DNA of 7,192 bases from Victivallales bacterium (GCA_017431185.1 JAFRLP010000360.1:1-7192); one strand, 5' to 3'. Counted from the first letter of the stretch, positions 1-7,192 are shown. Numbers and translations: made by a program. The notes: generated from the letters alone by a model not told the origin.

Positions 1-70
1 AAAGAACGCTATTTACTATACTCCCTTTTCATGGATATGCAAACGGCAAGAGCGTTTTTTTTCTTTTTTT
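1..70. terminator. Inverted repeat with T-run; possible terminator, perhaps bidirectional
   Basis: Bases 1-10 (AAAGAACGCT) and 51-60 (AGCGTTTTTT) can pair over ten positions with one G-U, around a 40-nt loop. The right arm runs into T8-C-T8 (about 55-71). On the plus strand this resembles a factor-independent terminator for a gene left of the window that converges on asnB. On the minus strand the same arms would end in TTCTTT and could stop asnB transcripts. The large loop is unusual and weakens the call. The window edge cuts off any further stem. Confidence 0.35.
15..43 (-). promoter_or_regulatory. Promoter-like hexamers pointing left out of the window
   Basis: On the minus strand TTTGCA (38-43) is followed after 17 bp by TATAGT (15-20), a fair match to sigma-70 -35 and -10 boxes with ideal spacing. 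An A-tract (A8-G-A8, about 55-71) lies 11 bp upstream of the -35, where an UP element would sit. It could drive a gene just left of position 1. It overlaps the inverted repeat, so the two readings compete, and chance matches are common in AT-rich DNA. Confidence 0.25.
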
Positions 71-81
71 TGATGCGATTC

Positions 82-99
82 CGTCGTTCCGGAGCGACG
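82..99. repeat. Short GC-rich hairpin just after the asnB stop
   Basis: CGTCGTT-CCGG-AGCGACG forms a 7-bp stem with a 4-nt loop on the plus strand, including one G-U pair; on the minus strand that pair becomes C-A. It sits 15 bp past the asnB stop codon. In the asnB direction it is followed after about 10 nt by an A-run rather than a T-run, so it is not a standard terminator for asnB. It might protect the mRNA 3' end. Confidence 0.35.
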
Positions 100-113
100 A
101 AACCGCGGGGGAT

Positions 114-1820
114 TCATGCATTGGCCTGGTGATGGACGCCCGCCACAGCGCGGCCAGACGGCTCGTTCATCCGCTTGAACGCCTCGTCCCATTCCAGAGC
201 TTTGGCGGTGGAGCAGGCCACGGAAGCCTCGTGGGGAACGCAGGAGGCCGCCGTCTCCGATGGGAAGCACTCCGCGAAGATGCTGCGGTAGAAGTATTCC
301 TCCTTGGTGGCGGGCGTGTTGACGGGGAACCGATGGGCCGCGGCGGCGAACTGCGCGTCACTGACTTCACGGGCGGTCATCTCCTTGAGGGTGTCGATCC
401 AGGAGTAGCCCACGCCATCGGAGAACTGCTCCTTCTGGCGCCAGGCGATTTCCGGCGGGAGCATGTCGCAGAAGGCCTCGCGCAGCAGCCATTTCTCGAT
501 TCTGTCGCCGCCATGCTTGCCTATGGTGGCGGGAAGACGACGACCACTGCACATTTTGTCGGCTGGACATACGCGCATGGCGACATCCAGGAATTCCTGG
601 TCAAGGAACGGCACGCGCCCCTCGACGCCCCAGGCGGCCAGGGCTTTGTTGGCCCGCAGGCAGTCATATAGGTGGAGTTTGCCGAGTTTACGCACTGTCT
701 CCTCGTGGAATTCACGGGCGTTGGGCGCCTTGTGGAAATAGAGGTAGCCGCCGAAAATCTCGTCGGAGCCCTCGCCCGAGAGCACCATCTTGATGCCCAT
801 AGCCTTGATGGCGCGAGCCATTAGGAACATTGGCGTGGCGGCGCGGATGGTGGTGATGTCGTAGGTTTCCAGATGGTAGATGACGTCGGGCAGGGCGTCA
901 AGCGCCTCCTGGATGGTAAAATGGATTTCGTGGTGGACCGTGCCCAGGAAATCGGCGGCCTGGCGGGCCGCCTTCAGGTCAGGCGAATCCTCCAGTCCCA
1001 CGGCGAAGGAATGTAGCCGCGGCCACCAGGCTTCCTGAGTATCGCCAGTCTCCACGCGCCGTCTGGCGTATTTTGCGGTGATGGCGGCGATGACCGAGGA
1101 GTCCAGTCCGCCCGACAGAAGCACGCCGTAGGGGACGTCACTCATCATCTGGCGTTTGACGGCGGCCTCCAGCGCCTCGCGGAGTTGCGGAATGGAGGTG
1201 GGGTTGCTTTCCACATTGCCGTAATCGAACCAGTCGCGCCGATACCATCTGACGGGTTCCGTCTCTCCGCTGAGCAGCCGATGTCCTGGCGGGAATTCAC
1301 GTATGGTGCAGCAAATGCCTTCGAGCGCCTTGAGTTCGGAGGCGACGTAGTAGTGGCCATCGGCGTCCCACCCCTCGTAGAGCGGAATGACTCCAATGGG
1401 GTCACGACCGACCAGGTAGCGGTCTTCCTGCGAGTCATAGAGCGCGAAGGCGAAGATGCCCTTGAGCCTGTCGAGGAAATCCGTACCGTATTTGAGATAG
1501 AGCGGCAGGAGAACCTCGCAGTCCGAGTGGGTCTGGAATGCGTATTCGCCCTCCAGTTCCTTGCGGAGTTCCTGGTGGTTGTAGATTTCGCCGTTCACCG
1601 CCAGCACATAGCGTCCGCCGGGGCTGTACAACGGCTGTTTTCCCGACAGCGGGTCGATGATGGCCAGGCGCTCATGGGAAATCAGCGCATGTTCGCCCTC
1701 GAAGACGCCAGACCAGTCTGGGCCGCGGTGGCGGATTTTGCGCGACATGGTGAGCAGTTGCTTGCGCAGGTGCGCGGTCTTTTCCTGCTCGATTCCAAAT
1801 ATTCCGACAAATCCACACAT
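114..1820 (-). CDS. asnB: Asparagine synthetase B, glutamine-hydrolysing (568 aa)
   Basis: This cytoplasmic enzyme makes asparagine from aspartate, glutamine and ATP, releasing glutamate, AMP and PPi. Seen in the sequence: it opens with MCGFVGIFG, so the start is fixed because Cys2 must become the N-terminal nucleophile after Met removal. The glutaminase domain (about residues 2-200) has RHRGPDWSG (30-38), HERLAIID (49-56), LAVNGEIYNH (73-82) and HSDCEV (98-103). The synthetase domain has the ATP-pyrophosphatase loop SGGLDSS (236-242), LSGEGSDEIFGGY (347-359), RVPFLD (402-407) and WRQKEQFSDGVGYSW (460-474). The whole protein aligns from memory with E. coli AsnB (554 aa). The extra length is mainly a short insertion near residues 425-438, between DKMC and RIEKWLLRE. 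The gene follows gltD after 51 bp and is probably the last gene of the gltBD-asnB operon. All catalytic motifs I know are intact, so it should be active. Confidence 0.97.
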   Translation of the reverse strand: MCGFVGIFGIEQEKTAHLRKQLLTMSRKIRHRGPDWSGVFEGEHALISHERLAIIDPLSGKQPLYSPGGRYVLAVNGEIYNHQELRKELEGEYAFQTHSDCEVLLPLYLKYGTDFLDRLKGIFAFALYDSQEDRYLVGRDPIGVIPLYEGWDADGHYYVASELKALEGICCTIREFPPGHRLLSGETEPVRWYRRDWFDYGNVESNPTSIPQLREALEAAVKRQMMSDVPYGVLLSGGLDSSVIAAITAKYARRRVETGDTQEAWWPRLHSFAVGLEDSPDLKAARQAADFLGTVHHEIHFTIQEALDALPDVIYHLETYDITTIRAATPMFLMARAIKAMGIKMVLSGEGSDEIFGGYLYFHKAPNAREFHEETVRKLGKLHLYDCLRANKALAAWGVEGRVPFLDQEFLDVAMRVCPADKMCSGRRLPATIGKHGGDRIEKWLLREAFCDMLPPEIAWRQKEQFSDGVGYSWIDTLKEMTAREVSDAQFAAAAHRFPVNTPATKEEYFYRSIFAECFPSETAASCVPHEASVACSTAKALEWDEAFKRMNEPSGRAVAGVHHQANA

Positions 1821-1831
1821 GGTTCAGTTAT

Positions 1832-1837
1832 TCCTTT
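1832..1837 (-). promoter_or_regulatory. Ribosome binding site of asnB
   Basis: The minus strand reads AAAGGA here, 11 nt before the asnB ATG. The spacing is slightly long but workable. It lies in the 51-bp gap (1821-1871) between gltD and asnB. That gap is more AT-rich than the genes, and I see no convincing terminator or promoter hexamers in it, so read-through from gltD is the simplest way to express asnB. Confidence 0.65.
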
Positions 1838-1871
1838 CGTTGTGACTTTATGAACATGAGAGTGAAAACTG

Positions 1872-3227
1872 CTATACCAGGCTTTTCGCGCATTTCAGTC
1901 CATCGGCGATGGCGCGCACGACAAGGGAGGGGCCATTGCCCGCATCCCCCGCAATCAGCACGTTGCCCTGGTCGGGAAGGCCGAGGCTGTCCAGGACCTC
2001 CTGACGGGTTCGTTTCAGGAAGCCCATCGCCAGCACCACCAGGTCGCTCGGAATGACCTGGGACGGACCTGACGCCGTGAATTTCGCCGGACGCCCATTG
2101 GACTCGAATGTCCATTTGACGGGGACGACCTCCACGCCCGCGACCTGTCCGTTGTCGCCGAGAAAGCGCAGGGTGTTCAGCGACCAGAAGCGCTGGAGCC
2201 CTTCGTCCACAGAGGAGGAGCCGCGCAGGCGGTAGGGCCACATCGGCCAGGGCGTGTTTGGCGAGCGCACGACAGGCGGTTTGGGCATCAGGTCGATGGA
2301 CATCACCGAAGCGGCTCCCTGGCGGATGACTGTTCCGCCGCAGTCGTTTCCTGTGTCTCCGCCGCCGATGATGAGGACTTTCTTTCCGGCGCCAGAGATG
2401 GGCGTTGATGCTGATTCGCCAGTGTTGCAACGATTTTGCCCGCCCAGCAATTGCAGTGCCTGGACAATCCCTTTCAGTTCTCTGCCTGGCGCCTTCAGGT
2501 CTCTGGCGACAGGAGTGCCGTTGGTCACGATGACCGCATCGAAGTGCTTCAGCAGATAACTGCCTGAAATGTCCTTGCCGATTTCCGTGTTGCCGTGGAA
2601 TGTGATGCCAGCCTCCGCCATCAAGGCCCAGCGGCGGTCGATAAGCGCCTTGTCGAGTTTGAAGCAGGGGATGCCGTAGCGCAGCAGACCGCCTGGCTTT
2701 TCGTTGCGGTCGTAGATGGTCACCTGCCAGCCGGACTCATTCAGTCTGACGGCGGTTGCCAGTCCTGCGGGACCTGCGCCGATGACCGCCGCCTTTTTCC
2801 CATTGCGGCGTGCTGGCGCCGTCATTTTCACCCACCCTTTGGCAAAGGCGGTGTCCACGGCCATCTTCTCTATTTGCCGAACATTGGTCGCGCCGAATTC
2901 CTCGCCCTCCAGGCAGCAGGCGGACTCGCAGATGGCAGGGCAGACGCGACTGGTGAATTCGGGGAAGGGACTGGTCTCCGCAAGCCGTTCCCAGGCACCC
3001 TGCCAGTCTCCGCGCATGGCCGCGCGGTTGATGTCGGGGATGGCGTTCTGCAACGGGCAGCCCATCGCGTGGCAGAAGGGCAGACCGCAGTTCTGGCAAC
3101 GTCCAGCCAACTGCTGGACCTCCTGTGCGGCCAGCCGCATTTCCACTTCATCATAGTCCTGGGCGCGCTCGGTGATTGGCCGATAAATGTGTTCCCGCCT
3201 GGCGGTTTCAAAGAAGGTCTTGCTCAT
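1872..3227 (-). CDS. gltD: Glutamate synthase (NADPH) small subunit (451 aa)
   Basis: This is the beta subunit of NADPH-glutamate synthase. It oxidises NADPH on FAD and passes electrons through 4Fe-4S clusters to the FMN of GltB. Seen: an N-terminal cysteine set C44, C47, C52, C57 in CQNCGLPFCHAMGCP, then C96, C100 and C104 in RVCPAICESAC. The FAD Rossmann motif is VIGAGPAGLATA (148-159), followed by EKPGGLLRYGIPCFKLD (176-192). The NADPH motif is IIGGGDTGND (286-295). The C-terminal FAD segment is LIAGDAGNGPSLVV (424-437). The start at MSKTFF is chosen because the ATG overlaps the gltB stop as ATGA and has a good ribosome binding site; a longer in-frame version to 3302 would lie wholly inside gltB. 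The protein is shorter than usual family members (about 470-490 aa), mostly because of a compact segment before the last FAD motif. The adjacent gltB supports GltD over stand-alone GltD-like oxidoreductases. Confidence 0.95.
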   Translation of the reverse strand: MSKTFFETARREHIYRPITERAQDYDEVEMRLAAQEVQQLAGRCQNCGLPFCHAMGCPLQNAIPDINRAAMRGDWQGAWERLAETSPFPEFTSRVCPAICESACCLEGEEFGATNVRQIEKMAVDTAFAKGWVKMTAPARRNGKKAAVIGAGPAGLATAVRLNESGWQVTIYDRNEKPGGLLRYGIPCFKLDKALIDRRWALMAEAGITFHGNTEIGKDISGSYLLKHFDAVIVTNGTPVARDLKAPGRELKGIVQALQLLGGQNRCNTGESASTPISGAGKKVLIIGGGDTGNDCGGTVIRQGAASVMSIDLMPKPPVVRSPNTPWPMWPYRLRGSSSVDEGLQRFWSLNTLRFLGDNGQVAGVEVVPVKWTFESNGRPAKFTASGPSQVIPSDLVVLAMGFLKRTRQEVLDSLGLPDQGNVLIAGDAGNGPSLVVRAIADGLKCAKSLV

Positions 3228-6200
3228 GCCTGTGCCCTCCGTAGGATTTTGCGGTATTCGACGGGGAGAACGCAGACGAAGCGTCCGCGCCAGTCTGCCC
3301 ATCCCTGGTGAATTCGCTTTGCCTTGGGGCTGCCAGTGGCGCTGAGGTGGCTTTGGAGCAGCGCCAGCAGTTCAGTCTCCTCTGGCGTTCCTGCGCGGAT
3401 GGTCTCCAAATCGACGGTGGCGAGGTTGCAGCGCAGGTCGAAGTCCCCATCCTCGTCCAGCACGTAGGCGATGCCGCCCGTCATGCCAGCCGCAAAGTTC
3501 ACGCCTGTTTTGCCGAGAACGACGACGCGTCCACCGGTCATGTATTCGCAGCCGTGGTCGCCAACTCCCTCCACCACGGCCAGGAAGCCGCTGTTGCGGA
3601 TGGCGAACCGTTCTCCCGCCTGACCGTTGAGATAGATTTCCCCGCTGGTTCCGCCGTAGCCGATGACGTTTCCGGCGATGACGTTTTCCTCGGCTGTGCA
3701 GGTGTCGTTGCGGTCAGGAACAACGATGATTTTGCCGCCTGAAAGCCCTTTGCCGACGTAGTCGTTGGCCTCGCCCTCCAGATGGAAGGTGATTCCCTTG
3801 GCCAGGAAGGCACCGAAACTCTGTCCGGCGACGCCCTGGAAATCCACCCGCCAGGTGTCGTCAGGCAACCCTTGCTCGCCTTTGGCCAGCGTCAGATGAC
3901 GGGAGAGCCGTGCGCCAACGGAACGGTCGGCGTTGTGGATGGGGAGGGCGATGCGGGCGGGAGCGAAGGTCTTCAGCGCGGCGCCGAGTTGGGGCATCAG
4001 TCTCGTGTCGTCCAAAGTCTCCAGGGAGTGTGTTTCGTCATGCCAGCGGACCTCCTTGCCGGGCATATAATGGAGGAGCGCGTCAAAGTCCAGTGCGGCG
4101 GCCTTTCCGACGGCGAGCGCGGGGTTGACCTCCAGCAGGTCGGCTCGTCCGACCGCCTCATCGAGCGAGTGCAGTCCAAGGGAGGCGAGGATTTCCCGCG
4201 CCTCCCCCGCGATGAAGCGCAGGAAGTTGATGATATGCTCAGGCTTCCCCTTGAAGCGCTTTCGGATGTCCGGGTCCTGGGTGGTGATGCCGGCAGGGCA
4301 GGTGTTGTCCTGGCATTGGCGCAGCATCAGGCAGCCCAGCGAGAGGAGCAGGGAGGTGGCGAAGCCGAACTCCTCGGCTCCCAGCAGGGCGGCGATGACA
4401 ACATCGCGTCCGGTGCGCAACTGGCCGTCCACCTGAATCTTGATTTTTCCCCGCAGGTTGTTCTTGACGAGGGTCTGCTGGGTTTCGGCCAAGCCGATTT
4501 CCCAGGGCATTCCTGTGTGTTTGATGGAACTGAGGGGTGCTGCGCCCGTTCCGCCGTCATGGCCGGAGACGACCACCACGTCCGCCTGCGCCTTGGCGAC
4601 TCCGGCGGCGACGGTGCCTACTCCGCTTTCGGAGACCAGTTTCACGGAGATGCGGGCGGTGGAGTTGGCCGCCCGCAGGTCGTGGATGAGCTGCGCCAAA
4701 TCCTCAATGGAGTAGATGTCGTGGTGTGGCGGCGGTGAAATCAGGGTGACTTTCGGGGTGGCGTGACGGGTGCGTGCAATCTCCTCGTTCACCTTGTCCC
4801 CCGGCAGTTGTCCGCCCTCGCCAGGCTTGGCGCCCTGGGCCATCTTGATTTGCAGGTCTTTCGCGTGGGCCAGATAATCGATGGTCACGCCGAACCGGCC
4901 AGAGGCCACCTGGCGGATGGCGCTGGCACGGCATTCGCCATTGGCGTTCGGAAGATTGCGTTCAGGCCCCTCCCCGCCTTCGCCGGAGTTGCTCATGCAG
5001 CCCAGGCGGTTGAAGGCCACCGCAATGGTCTCGTGAGCCTCGGGGCTGAGTGCGCCCAGGCTCATCGCGCCCCCGACAAAGTGCCGAAGGATGGATTCCA
5101 CTGGCTCCACCTCCTCCACTGGGATGGCGGGCGACGCTGGGCGGAAGCGCAACAGGTCACGCAGACGGACCGGGCATTGCGGTTCGTTGAGCCCCTTGGC
5201 GAAGGTCTGGTACTGGGCGACGTTGTTCTCCCGCACGGCGCGATGCAAGGCGCAGACCGACAATGGCGTGACCAGGTGAGGCTCGCCGTTCACCCGCCAG
5301 CGGTAATTCCCGCCGACGGCGAGAGGGTGCCCTGGCGCGGATTGGCGCGCGGTCTCCACCCGCTCGCGCACCTCCGCCGCGATCTCCTTCAGGCCAATCC
5401 CGCCGATGGCGGAGGGGGTGCCAGGGAAGTAGCGGCGGACGAGTTCCGCCCCCAGGCCAAGCGCCTCGAACATCTGCGCGGAACGGTAACTGCGGAGGGT
5501 CGCAATCCCCATTTTGGACATGCACTTCAGCAGTCCCTTGTCGATGGCGGTGATGTAGTTTTCGGTGGCCTTTGCGGCGTCGCCGTCCTTGGCCAGGTTG
5601 CTCACCGTCTCCAACGCCAGATAGGGATGGATGGCGGTGGCGCCGTAGCCCAGCAGCAGCGCGAAGTGCATGACCTCACGCACCTCGCCAGACTCGACGA
5701 TGACGCCGACTGGCGGGCGCAGCCCCGCTGCCGTCAGCGCACGGTTGACGGCGGCGACAGCCAGCAGGGAGGGGATGGGCAATTCATCCCTGCCCAGTGT
5801 GCGGTCGCTCAGCAGCAGGACACCTGCCCCTTCCCGCACGGCGGAAACGGCTTGGCTCTCCAGTTCATCCAGTGCCTGTTCCAGGTCATCGCGCCAGGAG
5901 AGCGGCAGTGCCTTGACCGTCACCTTGGGCTTTTCCAGCACCATCAGACGCATGAGGTCCTCCCCTGTGAGCACGGGGCGCGCCAGGCGGATGACGCTGG
6001 CGCGGTGCTCTTCCTCGGAGAGGATGTTTCCGCAATTGCCGATGTAGGTCGTCAGGCTCATCACCAGTTCTTCGCGGATGGGGTCGATGGGCGGATTGGT
6101 CACCTGGGCGAAACGCTGCTTGAAATAGTTGAAAAGCAGTTGAGGGCGTGGCGAGAGGACGGCCAGAGCCGCATCATTGCCCATGGAGCCGACTGGCTCA

Positions 6201-7129
6201 TGACCCGTTTCGACCATTGGACGCAGGAGCAGTTCCACATCCTCCTGTGTCCAGCCGAAGAGCCACTGGCGTTCCCGCAGGCCATCCGTGACTTTGGCGG
6301 CGGCGATGGTGTCGAACATTCCCGCGACGGGGATTTTGTTCTCGCCCGACCAGCGGCGGTAGGGCATTTGACGGGCGATGGTGTTTTTCAGTTCGGTGTC
6401 CAGCACCAGCCTGTGCGCCTTGAGGTCGCACCAGAGGATTTCTCCAGGCTTCAGGCGTCCTCTCCGCACCACCTCGGCGGGGGACAGGTCCAGCACGCCA
6501 GTCTCGGAGGCCAGGATGAACTTGCCGTCCCTGGTCAGGGAGTAGCGGGCGGGGCGCAGTCCGTTGCGGTCAAGCATGGCGCCGCAGCCGCAGCCGTCGG
6601 TGAAGGTGACGGCAGCCGGGCCGTCCCAGGGTTCCACCAGCGTGGAATGGTAGTCGAAGAAGCCTCGGATGTCCTTGGTGAGATGGTAGTTCTCGCCCCA
6701 CGCCTGGGGAATGAGCATCATCATCACATGAGGCAACGACCGCCCGGCCTGGCAGAGCAGTTCCGCCATGTTGTCCAGGCAGGCGGAGTCGCTCTGGCAC
6801 TCGTCAATCAGGGGGAGGAGTTTCCTGAGGTCGTCCCCGAAGAGACCGCTGCGCAGGAACGCCTCGCGGGTGCGGGCGTGGTTGAGGTTGCCCCGCAGAG
6901 TGTTGATTTCGCCGTTATGGGCGAGGAGTCGGAATGGCTGGGCCAATTGCCAGGTAGGGAACGTGTTGGTGCTGTAGCGCTGGTGGACAAGCGCAAAGGG
7001 GGAGGTGAACAGTTCATCCGCCAAATCCAGGTAGAAGGACTCGATTTGCGGAGCCAGCATCAGCCCCTTATAGACGACTGCAAAACTTCTGTACGGCCTG
7101 AGCGCCGGGCAGATCGCGCGGATTTTCAT
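3224..7129 (-). CDS. gltB: Glutamate synthase (NADPH) large subunit, 5' end missing (1301 aa open frame)
   Basis: The alpha subunit of glutamate synthase splits glutamine, channels the ammonia and reductively aminates 2-oxoglutarate to glutamate on FMN. Residues here count from the first ATG. The rest of the class II glutaminase domain runs from about 18 to 250: VVYKGLMLAPQ, HQRYSTNTFPTW (49-60), LAHNGEIN (69-76), SDSACLDN (113-120), LDRNGLRPARY (186-196). A central domain follows (about 285-575; EPVGSMGNDAALAVLS, TNPPIDPIREELVMSL). The FMN domain (about 630-1000) has GGAMSLGALSPEAHET, QIKMAQGAKPGEGGQLPG and SGHDGGTGAAPLSSIKH. The 3Fe-4S ligands are C933, C939 and C944. The C-terminal GXGXG beta-helix spans about 1095-1235. 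Full-length proteins are near 1480-1500 aa, so roughly 190 N-terminal residues with the catalytic cysteine are absent. The ATG at 7127-7129 is only formal: GGGAGG abuts it with no spacing, and its first 17 residues do not resemble GltB. Two in-frame stops lie at 7145-7150. As it stands the gene could not give a glutamine-dependent enzyme. Confidence 0.93.
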   Translation of the reverse strand: MKIRAICPALRPYRSFAVVYKGLMLAPQIESFYLDLADELFTSPFALVHQRYSTNTFPTWQLAQPFRLLAHNGEINTLRGNLNHARTREAFLRSGLFGDDLRKLLPLIDECQSDSACLDNMAELLCQAGRSLPHVMMMLIPQAWGENYHLTKDIRGFFDYHSTLVEPWDGPAAVTFTDGCGCGAMLDRNGLRPARYSLTRDGKFILASETGVLDLSPAEVVRRGRLKPGEILWCDLKAHRLVLDTELKNTIARQMPYRRWSGENKIPVAGMFDTIAAAKVTDGLRERQWLFGWTQEDVELLLRPMVETGHEPVGSMGNDAALAVLSPRPQLLFNYFKQRFAQVTNPPIDPIREELVMSLTTYIGNCGNILSEEEHRASVIRLARPVLTGEDLMRLMVLEKPKVTVKALPLSWRDDLEQALDELESQAVSAVREGAGVLLLSDRTLGRDELPIPSLLAVAAVNRALTAAGLRPPVGVIVESGEVREVMHFALLLGYGATAIHPYLALETVSNLAKDGDAAKATENYITAIDKGLLKCMSKMGIATLRSYRSAQMFEALGLGAELVRRYFPGTPSAIGGIGLKEIAAEVRERVETARQSAPGHPLAVGGNYRWRVNGEPHLVTPLSVCALHRAVRENNVAQYQTFAKGLNEPQCPVRLRDLLRFRPASPAIPVEEVEPVESILRHFVGGAMSLGALSPEAHETIAVAFNRLGCMSNSGEGGEGPERNLPNANGECRASAIRQVASGRFGVTIDYLAHAKDLQIKMAQGAKPGEGGQLPGDKVNEEIARTRHATPKVTLISPPPHHDIYSIEDLAQLIHDLRAANSTARISVKLVSESGVGTVAAGVAKAQADVVVVSGHDGGTGAAPLSSIKHTGMPWEIGLAETQQTLVKNNLRGKIKIQVDGQLRTGRDVVIAALLGAEEFGFATSLLLSLGCLMLRQCQDNTCPAGITTQDPDIRKRFKGKPEHIINFLRFIAGEAREILASLGLHSLDEAVGRADLLEVNPALAVGKAAALDFDALLHYMPGKEVRWHDETHSLETLDDTRLMPQLGAALKTFAPARIALPIHNADRSVGARLSRHLTLAKGEQGLPDDTWRVDFQGVAGQSFGAFLAKGITFHLEGEANDYVGKGLSGGKIIVVPDRNDTCTAEENVIAGNVIGYGGTSGEIYLNGQAGERFAIRNSGFLAVVEGVGDHGCEYMTGGRVVVLGKTGVNFAAGMTGGIAYVLDEDGDFDLRCNLATVDLETIRAGTPEETELLALLQSHLSATGSPKAKRIHQGWADWRGRFVCVLPVEYRKILRRAQA
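3235..3240 (-). promoter_or_regulatory. Ribosome binding site of gltD, inside the gltB 3' end
   Basis: The minus strand reads GGAGGG, 7 nt before the gltD ATG at 3227. The gltB stop (TGA, 3224-3226) and the gltD ATG (3225-3227) share the sequence ATGA. This is the classic arrangement for translational coupling, which would help keep the two subunits in balance. It also settles the gltD start. Confidence 0.85.
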
Positions 7130-7192
7130 CCTCCCGCTGCAGGCTCATCAGGCCCTGGTCAAGATCGGCGGCGTGGAAAGCCCGGTGATGGG
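7079..7192. other. Non-gltB sequence at the right edge, beyond the gltB breakpoint
   Basis: GltB similarity stops at about 7078-7085. Beyond it, the gltB frame has two consecutive stops (7145-7150). Two other frames stay open to the window end. One is on the minus strand, entering at 7190 and ending with TAA at 7068-7070 (peptide includes ADLDQGLMSLQRED). The other is on the plus strand, open from 7074 (includes GQIARIFILPLQAHQ). Both have G/C-rich third positions, so I cannot tell which, if either, is coding. I recognise neither peptide. The stretch may be part of a different gene joined to gltB, or an assembly artefact. Confidence 0.5.

Noticed and set aside
31..132. Small plus-strand frame starting ATG at 31
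   Set aside because: It encodes a phenylalanine run from the T-tract, has no ribosome binding site, and runs into the asnB 3' end.
129..671. Plus-strand open frame containing GGGKTTTTAHF, resembling a P-loop
   Set aside because: The Walker-like string is a chance product opposite the AsnB insertion and C-terminus; no other ATPase motif follows.
1185..1853. Plus-strand open frame of 222 codons opposite the asnB glutaminase domain
   Set aside because: It is a shadow of asnB; the opposite frame carries every catalytic motif.
3228..3302. Longer N-terminus for gltD (25 extra codons)
   Set aside because: The extension lies within gltB, has no good ribosome binding site, and the ATGA overlap with a GGAGGG site marks the downstream ATG as the start.
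2595..3311. Plus-strand open frame of 238 codons opposite gltD
   Set aside because: It is antisense to the conserved iron-sulfur and FAD regions of gltD and shows no motif of its own.
3782..4738. Long plus-strand open frame of 318 codons opposite gltB
   Set aside because: It is fully antisense to the conserved FMN and cluster-binding region of gltB, has no recognisable domain, and arises from GC-rich codon bias on the opposite strand.
1..7192. CRISPR array, tRNA or rRNA gene, insertion sequence, phage or defence system
   Set aside because: I found no spaced direct repeats, tRNA-like fold, transposase motif or defence-family domain; nearly all the sequence is explained by three metabolic genes.

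Overview
The window carries one co-directional block of nitrogen-assimilation genes, all read on the minus strand (right to left): gltB (large subunit of NADPH-dependent glutamate synthase), gltD (its small subunit) and asnB (glutamine-hydrolysing asparagine synthetase). It is GC-rich by eye, with strong G/C preference at third codon positions, and is almost entirely coding. The proteins are clearly bacterial. AsnB is close to the E. coli AsnB type over its whole length. No feature fixes the phylum; a Gram-negative or PVC-like bacterium (for example Lentisphaerota or Kiritimatiellota) is only a guess.

Layout from left to right: positions 1-113 are a short AT-rich non-coding stretch downstream of asnB. 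It has a long T-run, an inverted repeat and a promoter-like pair of hexamers facing out of the window. Positions 114-1820 are asnB, and a 51-bp gap follows. Positions 1872-3227 are gltD. Positions 3224 to about 7085 are gltB, whose stop overlaps the gltD start by 4 bp (ATGA). Positions from about 7085 to 7192 do not look like gltB and hold no gene I can name.

The genes form a coherent pathway unit. GltB-GltD converts glutamine plus 2-oxoglutarate to two glutamates using NADPH. AsnB uses glutamine and ATP to amidate aspartate to asparagine, releasing another glutamate. Both enzymes take nitrogen from glutamine through the same class of N-terminal cysteine amidotransferase domain.

The main anomaly is gltB. 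Its first roughly 190 codons, including the catalytic N-terminal cysteine, are missing. Recognisable homology begins abruptly at the VVYKGL motif, with two in-frame stops just upstream. This is either a real rearrangement or an assembly error near the sequence end. Smaller oddities are a shortened loop before the last FAD motif of GltD and a short insertion in the synthetase domain of AsnB. I see no mobile element, CRISPR array, RNA gene or novel multi-gene system here; most of the window is ordinary central metabolism.
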